Positions 1 through 8,106 of a stretch of 64,000 nucleotides of DNA are shown here, in pieces. A program made the position numbers and the translations under genes. The notes beneath the pieces were generated by a model that made no database searches, was not told the DNA's origin, and worked only from the letters and a program-made list of their open reading frames with translations. The DNA comes from RUG12461 sp045661345. Lineage in GTDB: Bacteria; Bacillota; Clostridia; Lachnospirales; Lachnospiraceae. Every line of letters starts with the position of its first letter. Position 1 is the first letter of the stretch. Location: assembly GCA_045661345.1 (NCBI GenBank), contig JAZRFM010000012.1, positions 56,420 to 120,419 of the forward strand. The letters run 5' to 3'.

Positions 1-1
1 G

Positions 2-154
2 GGCTGGGCTTCGTCTGCCGGATTTGAAAATGCCGCTGCCTATATGTTCCTCGGTCTTGCCGGCGTCAACTTCCTGGTAGAGCTGATTATCAATCTGGTT
101 CTTGCTGCAGCGGTGGTTCAGATCGTAAGAGTTGTGAAGAAATCGCGCAAATAA
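2..154 (+). CDS. C-terminal fragment of a membrane protein
   Basis: The window opens inside a rightward reading frame that ends with TAA at 152-154. The last 50 residues hold one clear hydrophobic segment (MFLGLAGVNFLVELIINLVL and onward) followed by a basic tail, VVKKSRK, as expected for the last membrane helix and cytoplasmic end of an integral membrane protein. The 5' part lies outside the window, so the family cannot be named. An ECF-type substrate-binding subunit would fit in style, but this is only a guess. It converges on etfA, with a terminator hairpin between the two. Confidence 0.6.
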   Translation, partial: GWASSAGFENAAAYMFLGLAGVNFLVELIINLVLAAAVVQIVRVVKKSRK

Positions 155-182
155 AATTTAGATTATATTTTATGACACTGAT

Positions 183-215
183 AAAAAACCCTCTCCCGAA
201 CGGAGAGGGTTTTTT
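183..215. terminator. Bidirectional intrinsic terminator
   Basis: CCCTCTCC and GGAGAGGG form an 8-bp stem around the 5-nt loop CGAAC, with six A before and six T after, so the hairpin works as an intrinsic terminator on both strands. It lies between the convergent membrane protein gene and etfA and closes the butyrate operon. Confidence 0.9.
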
Positions 216-240
216 GATCATTTCTCTGGCGGTGTTCCTT

Positions 241-1287
241 TTATTCCTTCGCTGCCACCGCTGCTTTGATCTGCTCTGTCAGCTGGGGAACGATCTTGTT
301 CAGATCTCCGACCACACCATAATCCGCCACATCAAAGATCGGCGCATCCTCATCCTTGTTAATCGCAATGATGATGTCCGACTCTTCCATGCCTGCCACG
401 TGCTGAATCGCACCGGAGATACCGATTGCGAAATATACCTGCGGACGAACGGTCTTGCCGGTCTGTCCCACCTGCAGATCCTGCGGCTGCCAGCCGTTTT
501 CCACAACGGCACGGGAGCAGCTCACGGTTCCGCCGATGGCTTCCGCCAGATCCTCCAGAAGCTTGAAGTTTTCCTTGGAGCCAACGCCTCTGCCGCCGGA
601 AACGAGAATCTTCGCATCCATGATGTTCTTCGTAGTCACAACGGACTTCACGATCTCCTGGATCTCTACGAAACGATTGTTTTTCTCGATCTTTGCGTCA
701 AAGTCGATCACTTCCGCTTTGCGGCCGGCTTCCTTCGGAAGCTTCTGCATCACGCCGGGGCGAACCGTTGCCATCTGCGGACGGTTGTCCGGGCAGGCGA
801 TGGTCGCGATGGTATTGCCGCCGAATGCGGGACGGGTCATCAGCAGCTGGTTGTGCTTCTGGGGCTGTCCCTCTTTTGCCTCCAGCGGGAAATCACCGAT
901 ATCCAGCTGTGTGCAGTCCGCGGTCAGACCGGTTGCCACTCTGGCAGAAACGGTGGGACCGAGATCACGGCCGATGGCCGTTGCCCCCACCAGCATGATC
1001 TCCGGCTTAAACTCCCGGATCACTGCGGTCAATGCCTGTGCATAAGGCTCGGTCATGTAGGTCTCCAGGGAAGGATCATCCACAACGATGACCTTGTCCG
1101 CACCATACTCACCGAGTTCATCCGCCAAATGCTTTACATCATGCCCAAGGAGCACTGCCGTCACTTCGGTTCCGAGATCCTTTGCAAGATCTTTTCCCTT
1201 ACCGACCAGTTCGAAGGCGATGCCGCTGAGCTTCTTATCTACCTGCTGCGCAAAAATATATACGCCCTTGTATTCCTCTAAACTCAT
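241..1287 (-). CDS. etfA: Electron transfer flavoprotein alpha subunit
   Basis: 348-residue EtfA. The N-terminal part (from MSLEEYKGVYIFAQQ) is the alpha/beta ETF domain. The C-terminal third carries the FAD-binding signature: SGGRGVGSKENF, then VGQTGKTVRPQVYFAIGISGAIQH and the NKDEDAPIFDVADYG segment. With EtfB it passes electrons between NADH, the Bcd flavin and ferredoxin; in clostridia the Bcd-EtfAB complex bifurcates electrons. The start at 1287 is chosen because AAAGGA lies 6-11 nt upstream and the product then begins in the usual way; an upstream in-frame start at 1323 has no good ribosome site. It is the last gene of the leftward thlA-hbd-bcd-etfB-etfA run and is followed by the terminator at 183-215. 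Confidence 0.96.
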   Translation of the reverse strand: MSLEEYKGVYIFAQQVDKKLSGIAFELVGKGKDLAKDLGTEVTAVLLGHDVKHLADELGEYGADKVIVVDDPSLETYMTEPYAQALTAVIREFKPEIMLVGATAIGRDLGPTVSARVATGLTADCTQLDIGDFPLEAKEGQPQKHNQLLMTRPAFGGNTIATIACPDNRPQMATVRPGVMQKLPKEAGRKAEVIDFDAKIEKNNRFVEIQEIVKSVVTTKNIMDAKILVSGGRGVGSKENFKLLEDLAEAIGGTVSCSRAVVENGWQPQDLQVGQTGKTVRPQVYFAIGISGAIQHVAGMEESDIIIAINKDEDAPIFDVADYGVVGDLNKIVPQLTEQIKAAVAAKE

Positions 1288-1378
1288 TTTCTTGTCCTTT
1301 CTGTAATTGATATCCGAAGACACTGATATTCAGTCTTCGCTCCACCTCATTAAGTGTCCCTGTATGGATTTGTCCTGG

Positions 1379-2167
1379 TCAAATCACGTGTTTTGCGGTT
1401 AACTTATCCATAATATAGGAAACACCCTCATCCGGCGTATCCGGCGCGACCTTCTCACCGGCCCCTTTTCGTACCTTGTCGGAGGCCTTCGCAATCTTCG
1501 TGGGGGAACCTGCCAGTCCGATATTGGCATCGTCCAGCTCCTTCAGATCCGGTCTTCCCCAGACAGTGACTTCCTTCTCATTGTATGCGTCAAAGATACC
1601 GCCGGGCGTCATATAACGGGGCTCGTTCAGCTCGGAAAGTGCAGTGATCAGACAGGGCATCTTGACCTTCAGCATATGATGACGATCCTCATACTGCCGC
1701 TTTACGATCACGGAATCGCCTTCCAGCTTGATGTCCGCAGCATAGGAAATCACCGGAAGCTTCAGATGCTCTGCAATCTGCGGTCCCACCTGTGCGGTAT
1801 CGCCGTCGATGGCCTGCCGTCCTGTAATCACAAGGTCATAATCCAGATTCTTCAACGCAGCTGCGATGGTGCTGCTGGTCGCCCAGGTATCCGCGCCACC
1901 CAGTACACGATCCGTAACAAGAATTGCCTTGTCGGCACCCATGGCCATTGCCTCACGCAGAATATCATCTGCCTTCGGAAGACCCATGGTGAGTACGGTG
2001 ACCTCCGCGCCGTACTGATCTTTCAGACGAAGTGCCGCTTCCAGACCCGCTTTATCGTCCGGGTTCATGATCGCAAGCATCGCCGCTCTATTTAAGGTTC
2101 CGTCCGGATTGAACTGCACGCCGCCCGCGGTATCAGGAACCTGCTTGATACAAACTACGATTTTCAT
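1379..2167 (-). CDS. etfB: Electron transfer flavoprotein beta subunit
   Basis: 262-residue EtfB, the AMP/FAD-binding partner of EtfA. It starts MKIVVCIKQVPDTAGGVQFNPDGTLNR, the typical beta-subunit opening, and contains the AMAMGADKAILVTD and GRQAIDGDTAQVGPQIAEHL motifs that bind nucleotide. AAAAAGGAG precedes the ATG. It lies 91 nt upstream of etfA and 58 nt downstream of bcd, all on the same strand, so translation of the bifurcating complex is probably from one mRNA. Confidence 0.96.
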   Translation of the reverse strand: MKIVVCIKQVPDTAGGVQFNPDGTLNRAAMLAIMNPDDKAGLEAALRLKDQYGAEVTVLTMGLPKADDILREAMAMGADKAILVTDRVLGGADTWATSSTIAAALKNLDYDLVITGRQAIDGDTAQVGPQIAEHLKLPVISYAADIKLEGDSVIVKRQYEDRHHMLKVKMPCLITALSELNEPRYMTPGGIFDAYNEKEVTVWGRPDLKELDDANIGLAGSPTKIAKASDKVRKGAGEKVAPDTPDEGVSYIMDKLTAKHVI

Positions 2168-2225
2168 GTGTATTCTCCTTTTTCTTGTAGTTTATGTTCG
2201 CTCGTTCTCGTTCAGTGGCTGCCGG

Positions 2226-3380
2226 TTACCGAAGCAACGCTCCGGAGATAACCATTCTCTGCACCTCCGACGTACCCTCATAGATCTCCGTGATCTTCGC
2301 GTCACGCATCATGCGCTCCACATCGTACTCACGGATATAACCGTAACCGCCGAAGAGCTGAACTACTTCCGTCGTGACAGCCATCGCCGTCTCCGCAGCA
2401 AAGAGTTTTGCCTTTGCAGCCTCCACGGAATAAACCTTCTGGGTCTCTTTTGCCTTTGCAGCCTTATAAACGAGGAGCTGCGCAGCCTCAATCCTGGTCG
2501 CCATGTCAGCGATCTTGAACTGGGTATTCTGCTGTGCCGCAATGGAACGCCCGAACTGCTTACGTTCCTTCGTGTACTCGATACAACGCTCAAGAGCGCC
2601 CTCCGCGATCCCGAGTGCCTGTGCGGCGATACCGATACGTCCGCCGTCCAGCGTATGCATGGCGATAGGGAAGCCCTTGCCTTCCGGTCCGAGAAGCGCA
2701 TCGCCGGGGATCTTGCAATCCTCGAAGATCAGCTCATAGGTGGAAGATCCGCGGATACCCATCTTTTTCTCCTTCGTACCGAAGGAAAAGCCGGGGGTTC
2801 CTTTTTCCACGATAAATGCGGAAAACTTCTTTTTCTTACGCCCCTTCGGATCCACATCCACCTGTGTCACCGCGATGACGATGTATACGTTTGCTTCTTT
2901 TCCGTTGGTGATGAAGCACTTGGAGCCGTTTAAGATCCAGCCGTCCCCATCCTTCACCGCTCTGGTCTGGGCACCCTGTGCATCGGTACCGGCGCCGGGC
3001 TCGGTCAGCGCAAAGGCGCCAAGCCATTCCCCGGTTGCAAGCTTCGGCACATATTTCTGCTTCTGCTCCTCCGTTCCGTAGGTCATGATCGGGTCAATGC
3101 AAAGAGAGGTATGTGCGGATACGATAACACCGGTGGTTCCGCAAACCTTGGAGAGCTCCTCTACGCACATCACGTAAGTCAGCGGATCACAACCCTGTCC
3201 GCCGTACTCCTTGGGAACCGGAATACCGAGAAAACCGGCCTTTGCCATCTTTTCCACTGTCTGTCTCGGGAATACTTCGGTTTCATCCGTTTCCTGTGCA
3301 AGAGGCTTTGCTTCATTTTCAGCGAACTCGCGGAACAGGGTTCTCGCCAGCTCATGCTTCTTGTCTAAACAAAAATCCAT
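2226..3380 (-). CDS. bcd: Short-chain acyl-CoA (butyryl-CoA) dehydrogenase
   Basis: 384 residues, full length for the acyl-CoA dehydrogenase family. Visible signatures are AFALTEPGAGTDAQG (FAD/substrate binding), CFITNGKEANVYIVIAVT, the QLFGGYGYIREYDVERMMRD block, and the IYEGTSEVQ motif near the C-terminus, whose Glu (about 368) is the expected catalytic base in short-chain enzymes. It reduces crotonyl-CoA to butyryl-CoA and receives electrons through EtfAB. CGGAGGAAG precedes the ATG. Its position between hbd and etfB supports the butyryl-CoA assignment over other acyl-CoA substrates. Confidence 0.94.
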   Translation of the reverse strand: MDFCLDKKHELARTLFREFAENEAKPLAQETDETEVFPRQTVEKMAKAGFLGIPVPKEYGGQGCDPLTYVMCVEELSKVCGTTGVIVSAHTSLCIDPIMTYGTEEQKQKYVPKLATGEWLGAFALTEPGAGTDAQGAQTRAVKDGDGWILNGSKCFITNGKEANVYIVIAVTQVDVDPKGRKKKKFSAFIVEKGTPGFSFGTKEKKMGIRGSSTYELIFEDCKIPGDALLGPEGKGFPIAMHTLDGGRIGIAAQALGIAEGALERCIEYTKERKQFGRSIAAQQNTQFKIADMATRIEAAQLLVYKAAKAKETQKVYSVEAAKAKLFAAETAMAVTTEVVQLFGGYGYIREYDVERMMRDAKITEIYEGTSEVQRMVISGALLR

Positions 3381-3417
3381 GTTTTACTTCCTCCGTTTAG
3401 TTTTTTAAATCCTGTTT

Positions 3418-4260
3418 TTATTTTGAATAGTCAAAAAATCCTTTCCCGGATTTGCATCCAAGATTGCCGTCCGCAACCATCTTCTCCAGCAGCGGAGCCG
3501 GTTTGTACTTCGGATCCTTGTCTGTACCTTCGTAAATCACGTTCATGATCGCAAGGCAGATGTCCAGTCCGATGTAGTCGCCCAGATGAAGCGGTCCCAT
3601 GGGATGGTTGCATCCAAGCTGCATCGCGATGTCAATATCCTCTGCGGAAGCCGTGCCTGCATCCAGAACGTTGATTGCTTCATTGATCATCGGGATCAGG
3701 ATTCTGTTTACGGCAAAGCCCGGCGCCTCATTGATACGAACCGGGGTCTTTCCGATTTCCTCGGAAATCTTTACGATTTTCTCAAACAGGTCATCCGGTG
3801 TGTTCTCACCCTTGATTACCTCGATCAGCTTCATACGTGCCGCCGGGTTGAAGAAATGCATGCCGATCAGCGGACGGTCCAGATCCTTGCCGATCTCGGT
3901 GATGGAAAGGGAGGACGTATTGGATGTGAACAGGCAGTCCTTGCTGACAATCCCCTGCAGCTCCTGGAAGGTATCCTTTTTCACCTGAAGATCTTCAAAA
4001 GCTGCCTCCACAATCAGATCGCAGTCAGAGCAGATATCCTTCAAGCCTGTCTGAATGCGGGAAAGGATGGCATCCGCAGCGGACTGCTCCATCTTGCCCT
4101 TTTCCACCATCTTGTTCAGGCCTTTTTCGATCTTTGCCTTGCCGCCGGTCGCGAACTCTTCTTTGATATCGCAAAGCCGCACCTCAAAGCCGTCCACCTG
4201 CGCAAATGCCTGCGCAATACCGGAACCCATGGTTCCTGCGCCAATGACTCCTACTACCAT
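3418..4260 (-). CDS. hbd: 3-hydroxybutyryl-CoA dehydrogenase
   Basis: 280-residue NAD(P)-dependent dehydrogenase that reduces acetoacetyl-CoA to 3-hydroxybutyryl-CoA. The Rossmann motif GVIGAGTMGSGIAQAFA is at the N-terminus. The catalytic His and following Asn are in IGMHFFNPAARMKLIEV, and the C-terminal helical domain carries GFAVNRILIPMINEAI and LGCNHPMGPLHLGDYIGLD. AGGAGGG lies 8 nt before ATG. It sits between bcd and thlA, where most related clusters also have a crt gene; none is present here. Confidence 0.95.
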   Translation of the reverse strand: MVVGVIGAGTMGSGIAQAFAQVDGFEVRLCDIKEEFATGGKAKIEKGLNKMVEKGKMEQSAADAILSRIQTGLKDICSDCDLIVEAAFEDLQVKKDTFQELQGIVSKDCLFTSNTSSLSITEIGKDLDRPLIGMHFFNPAARMKLIEVIKGENTPDDLFEKIVKISEEIGKTPVRINEAPGFAVNRILIPMINEAINVLDAGTASAEDIDIAMQLGCNHPMGPLHLGDYIGLDICLAIMNVIYEGTDKDPKYKPAPLLEKMVADGNLGCKSGKGFFDYSK

Positions 4261-4285
4261 AATATTTTCCCTCCTGTATAAATAA

Positions 4286-5479
4286 TTATCGTTCCACTAC
4301 AGTCGCACAACCCATGCCGCCGCCGATGCAGAGGGTTGCAAGACCTCTCTTCGCGCCCTTTTCCTCCATCTCGTGAAGCAGGGTAACGAGGATACGGCAG
4401 CCTGATGCACCAACCGGATGGCCGAGCGCGATGGCACCGCCCTTCGGATTCAGCTGCTTTGCAACATCGATCCCGAGATCCTTGCCCACTGCTACAGACT
4501 GTGCTGCGAATGCTTCGTTTGCCTCAATGATGTCAAAATCACCGATGGAGAGTCCGGTCTTTGCCATCACTTTCTTCGTTGCCGCAACCGGGCCGATTCC
4601 CATGACTTCCGGACGAACGCCCGCAAGTGCACCAGCGACAAAGGTGGCCATCGGCTTCACGCCGAGCTCCTGTGCCTTCTCTTCACTCATCACAACCACT
4701 GCTGCCGCACCGTCATTGATACCGGAAGCATTTCCTGCGGTCACGAATCCGTCCGGATTGATCGGGCGCATGGAAGCAAGCTTCTCCAGCGTTACCTCCG
4801 GTCTTGGACCTTCGTCCGTATCGAACAGGACGGTTTCTTTTTTCTTCTTGATCTCAACCGGAACAATCTCCTTCTTGAATGCGCCGGACTCCATCGCAGC
4901 CTTGCACTTCTGCTGGCTGTTGAAGGCAAACTCATCCAGCTCTTCACGCTTCAGGTTCCACTCACGGCAGATATTGTCTGCTGTGGTGATCATATGATAA
5001 TCATTAAATGCATCCCAAAGCGCATCATTGACCATGGTATCCATCAGCGCACCCTTGCTCTGGGTCGGCCAGGTCATACGATATCCGTAACGCCCCTGCG
5101 GGATCGCATAAGGAGCCATAGACATGTTCTCCATACCGCCGGCAACAACTACATCCGCATCTCCGGCAAGAATCATCTGTGCAGCCTGATTCACGCAGTT
5201 CAGTCCGGAACCGCAGACCACGTTCGTCGTCACAGCCGGAACCTCAACGGGAAGACCGGCCTTGATCGATGCCTGACGTGCCACGTTCTGCCCCTGTCCT
5301 GCCTGGATCACGCAACCCATGTAAACATGGTCTACCTTATCCGGCGCAACACCTGCCCGCGAAAGCGCCTCCTTGATCACGATCGAGCCAAGTGTGACAG
5401 CGGGTGTCGTGCTCAAGCCTCCACCCATCGTACCGATTGCCGTACGACAAGCACCTGCTAAAACTACCTTTTTTGCCAT
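4286..5479 (-). CDS. thlA: Acetyl-CoA acetyltransferase (thiolase)
   Basis: 397-residue thiolase that condenses two acetyl-CoA into acetoacetyl-CoA. The nucleophilic Cys is C89 in NVVCGSGLNC. The His motif NPKGGAIALGHPVGASG and the C-terminal acid/base Cys in CIGGGMGCATV are both present. AAAGGAGAG precedes ATG. It is the first gene of the butyrate operon: the next upstream gene (5703) runs the other way. On the leftward strand a TATGAT -10 candidate lies at 5566-5571, but a convincing -35 box is not visible. Confidence 0.96.
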   Translation of the reverse strand: MAKKVVLAGACRTAIGTMGGGLSTTPAVTLGSIVIKEALSRAGVAPDKVDHVYMGCVIQAGQGQNVARQASIKAGLPVEVPAVTTNVVCGSGLNCVNQAAQMILAGDADVVVAGGMENMSMAPYAIPQGRYGYRMTWPTQSKGALMDTMVNDALWDAFNDYHMITTADNICREWNLKREELDEFAFNSQQKCKAAMESGAFKKEIVPVEIKKKKETVLFDTDEGPRPEVTLEKLASMRPINPDGFVTAGNASGINDGAAAVVVMSEEKAQELGVKPMATFVAGALAGVRPEVMGIGPVAATKKVMAKTGLSIGDFDIIEANEAFAAQSVAVGKDLGIDVAKQLNPKGGAIALGHPVGASGCRILVTLLHEMEEKGAKRGLATLCIGGGMGCATVVER

Positions 5480-5667
5480 GTTTTTCTCTCCTTTGCATAT
5501 TTATTTATGTTAAATTTTTAACAATCCCGGAATAAAGAAAGAAAGTCGGAGGCGACTTCCTCGACTATCATAGCACGTTTCCACGAAAAAGGAAACATGG
5601 AATTTCAGAGTTTCTGTGCATCCTGACGGAGCGATCCGAGAAAAGACTGATTTCATCCGTCTTCCCT

Positions 5668-5696
5668 TTGTAATTCTGAAAAATGCGTGGTATGAT
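5668..5696 (+). promoter_or_regulatory. Sigma-A-type promoter, start point at the ATG
   Basis: TTGTAA (5668-5673), a 17-nt spacer and TATGAT (5691-5696). The expected transcription start, 6-8 nt downstream of the -10 box, falls on or next to the ATG at 5703, and no Shine-Dalgarno sequence is present, so the mRNA is probably leaderless. Confidence 0.65.
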
Positions 5697-5702
5697 GTAC
5701 AC

Positions 5703-7511
5703 ATGAAATATACGACTTATCATAATGAAAACTATTATCCGGTTCGAAGAGACGGTGCGCTGGTGATTTTTTACCGGAACCTCTGCTTTTCATGGCAAGA
5801 GGGCTCCGATCCGGTGCTGCTTTATGCCGACTTCGGACCCCCGGAGGTTACTGCGCTCCCCGATCTGCCGCCCGGTTTCTACACGACACTTGACGCTGTT
5901 GCCGCGGAAAATCAGGGGGATCCCATCGGCGCCATGCTGATTGTATGCGCCACACGTTCTTTCCCGGCAGAAGACCATGCGGCCGTTACGCATTGGGCCC
6001 AGTCCGTCAACATGATGATCCGTTCTCTGACCCATGGCGGCGCCGCCTATTCCGAGGCCGGTTTTACCTTAACGAATCTGAACGGGGAAAACACATCCGT
6101 CCATTTAACGACTATACTGGAATCACACTGCCTGCCTTCCGGGCAGACCTATCAAGAGGAGGATACCGCTATGGGTACATCAGAAAACAATGCAGATGTC
6201 TTATCGATGGAGGAGCTGTTGAAGATCGCGGAAGAAGCCGCACCGGCAGATGCGCCGATGGACGATCCCGTATTGGCGGAAGCGGTGGCCGGGATGCCGG
6301 CGTCAGAAGAACCCGTGGCAGAAGAGCCTGTGCCGGAGGTGGGGACGGAGTCGCCTGTTGATATACCGGAGACGGCCGTCGAGGTGCCGGCAGAAGAGCC
6401 TGCGCCGGAGATGGGGACGGAGTCGCCTGTTGATATACCGGAGGCGGCAGCCGAAATACCGGCAGAGCCAATCGCAGATTCTTCGGATGCCGTTACCGAA
6501 GCCGACATCGCGATCAAGGATGAGGATGTGGATATGATCGTCGCCAATATGCTTGGCAACAATCCTGCCTCGGAGGAAATACCTCCCATTGACGAAACCG
6601 CTCCTCTCCCGGAAGATATTATTCCGGATATTCCCCTCGCCGAGGCAGATCCCATGGCTGCAGAAGACCCTGCCTTCGAGGAAGCCGTGACGGAAGAGCC
6701 TGAAGCCGGGATGATGGCGGAGGCGCCGCAAGAGCCTGAAACCGGGATGGTGGCCGAGGCGCCGCAAGAGCCCGCGGCTGAGATGATGCCGGAGATACCA
6801 GAGATGCCTGAAGAGCCTGTTACCGCAGAGCCCATCACAGATGACCCCGCTCCCGCAGAGGATTTCGTTCCTGCGGAGGAAATGCCCGTCCCGGAGGCAG
6901 ACATCGCTGCCCCGGAGGAGAACATCGCCATCCCTGAGGCAGACATCGCTGTCCCGGAGGAAGAGACCCCTGCTGATGCCGAGTCCTTCATGGAGGAACC
7001 AATCCTTCCGGAGGAACCGGCTGCTTTTGCAGAGCCTGCCGCCGATACTCCTCTTCTCACCCCCATGAATGACGATCCTGCGCATTGTGTACTCTGCGTT
7101 CGTGTGGATCCCGCGGAAGTGGATCTGGATATTCCGGAGAATTCCACCATGATGATCTCCGACAATACCGTTATTTTTCCGGAAAACGGGGCACTGCTCA
7201 CACAGGATCTCCTTACCGGGGCGAAAGACCGTTCCGCATTAAACGCCAGTGTCCTTGCTGCTTTCTCCATCAGCATGGAGGGTTTTGCAGCACAAAACGA
7301 GACCTATACGCTGCACAGCCTTCTTTTCTCCTGGCTTCTGAAAAAGCTGCTCGTTGTCTCCGAGGATCCATCCGCAGCGCAAAAGATCAATAACACCCTC
7401 GCCTTCCTCGGCAGCCCGTTCCGCTACACCGAGACCGGTTTCACCGATGGCACCGGACAGACCCTTACCGCTGCAGAAGTCTTCTACCGGCTGTCCGCAC
7501 AAAAAATCTGA
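5703..7511 (+). CDS. Acidic Pro/Glu/Ala-repeat protein of unknown function
   Basis: 602 residues, unrecognised. Three parts are visible. Residues 1 to about 150 form a mixed alpha/beta-looking region without signal peptide (MKYTTYHNENYYPVRRDG...). Residues about 170-450 are a low-complexity acidic region dominated by E, P, A, D and M, with two 24-residue units (EEPxPExGTESPVDIPE) and later APQEPE and ADIA(V/A)PEE units. Residues about 455-602 look folded again (HCVLCVRVDPAEVDLDIPE...). The acidic middle is probably a flexible linker or spacer. The start at 5703 is preferred because a good promoter places transcription there; an upstream GTG at 5616 would lie before that promoter. The long opposite-strand frames here come from the repeat composition. 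A strong terminator follows. Confidence 0.75.
   Translation: MKYTTYHNENYYPVRRDGALVIFYRNLCFSWQEGSDPVLLYADFGPPEVTALPDLPPGFYTTLDAVAAENQGDPIGAMLIVCATRSFPAEDHAAVTHWAQSVNMMIRSLTHGGAAYSEAGFTLTNLNGENTSVHLTTILESHCLPSGQTYQEEDTAMGTSENNADVLSMEELLKIAEEAAPADAPMDDPVLAEAVAGMPASEEPVAEEPVPEVGTESPVDIPETAVEVPAEEPAPEMGTESPVDIPEAAAEIPAEPIADSSDAVTEADIAIKDEDVDMIVANMLGNNPASEEIPPIDETAPLPEDIIPDIPLAEADPMAAEDPAFEEAVTEEPEAGMMAEAPQEPETGMVAEAPQEPAAEMMPEIPEMPEEPVTAEPITDDPAPAEDFVPAEEMPVPEADIAAPEENIAIPEADIAVPEEETPADAESFMEEPILPEEPAAFAEPAADTPLLTPMNDDPAHCVLCVRVDPAEVDLDIPENSTMMISDNTVIFPENGALLTQDLLTGAKDRSALNASVLAAFSISMEGFAAQNETYTLHSLLFSWLLKKLLVVSEDPSAAQKINNTLAFLGSPFRYTETGFTDGTGQTLTAAEVFYRLSAQKI
6318..6461 (+). repeat. Two 72-bp tandem coding repeats
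   Basis: The sequence starting GCAGAAGAGCCTG at 6318 recurs at 6390, a period of 72 bp (24 codons), with a few base changes. The unit encodes EEPxPExGTESPVDIPE plus a variable end. It sits in the acidic linker of the 602-residue protein. Confidence 0.8.
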
Positions 7512-7516
7512 AAGGC

Positions 7517-7550
7517 AAAAAAAGAGTTTCGCTTGCGAAACTCTTTTTTG
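7517..7550. terminator. Bidirectional intrinsic terminator
   Basis: AAAAGAGTTTCG and CGAAACTCTTTT pair around a short CTTG loop, flanked by A and T runs, so the hairpin can stop transcription on both strands. It separates the acidic repeat gene from the convergent lipoprotein gene. Confidence 0.9.
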
Positions 7551-7560
7551 CTACAGGTTC

Positions 7561-8004
7561 TTAATATCCCCAGCTCATGAGCTGCCAGTCGCCGCCATCC
7601 GAACGCGCCAGCCACCATTGATACTCCTTATACTCGGAATCCGGTTCCCAGGCACCCCCACCTTCTTTCGGGGAATGGAAATCCGTCAGGAACTCCATGC
7701 ACTGCGTGAAGTTCGATCCATCAGACAGATCATTCAGCCACTTCACGTTTTCTTCACTGTTACATTCATCTCCGGCATACTTGATACTGTGCATCTCACA
7801 CCCGTCCCAGGTTCCGAATTCCTTCTCGACCAATGCGATCCCGGCGTCCATATCCTGCTGCGTGTACAAAGCAGAGGCACCGTAATCCACAGTCACACCG
7901 GAATCTGCAGCGGATGCCCCGCCCGCAGCAGCCGTTTTGTTCCCGCAGGCACAAAACAGCAGCGTCATGCCAAGTGTCAATACAGCGATCAGTTTCTTTT
8001 TCAT
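7561..8004 (-). CDS. Small predicted lipoprotein
   Basis: 147 residues with a lipoprotein signal: a KKK start, a hydrophobic stretch (LIAVLTLGMTLLF) and the lipobox CAC with Cys at about position 20, followed by a Gly/Ala/Ser linker. The mature part ends in a Trp/Tyr-rich segment (YKEYQWWLARSDGGDWQLMSWGY). It should be anchored on the outer face of the membrane. No family recognised. AAGGAGG lies upstream of ATG. It is transcribed leftward, 102 nt downstream of the wall hydrolase gene, and may share its mRNA. Confidence 0.8.
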   Translation of the reverse strand: MKKKLIAVLTLGMTLLFCACGNKTAAAGGASAADSGVTVDYGASALYTQQDMDAGIALVEKEFGTWDGCEMHSIKYAGDECNSEENVKWLNDLSDGSNFTQCMEFLTDFHSPKEGGGAWEPDSEYKEYQWWLARSDGGDWQLMSWGY

Positions 8005-8106
8005 CTCGCAATTCCTCCTTAGTTATGGATGATTGGTTCAGGCCTGTTTCTCTCAGGGATTCACAGGCTTTTGTTCCGGCAGAAACTCCCTGCCTGCGCC
8101 CTCCTG

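Noticed and set aside
6152..7276. Long leftward open frames (374 and 260 codons) opposite the acidic repeat protein
   Set aside because: They arise from the GC-rich repeated GAG/GCC codons of the real gene; translations are Ser/Gly or Arg low-complexity with no ribosome site.
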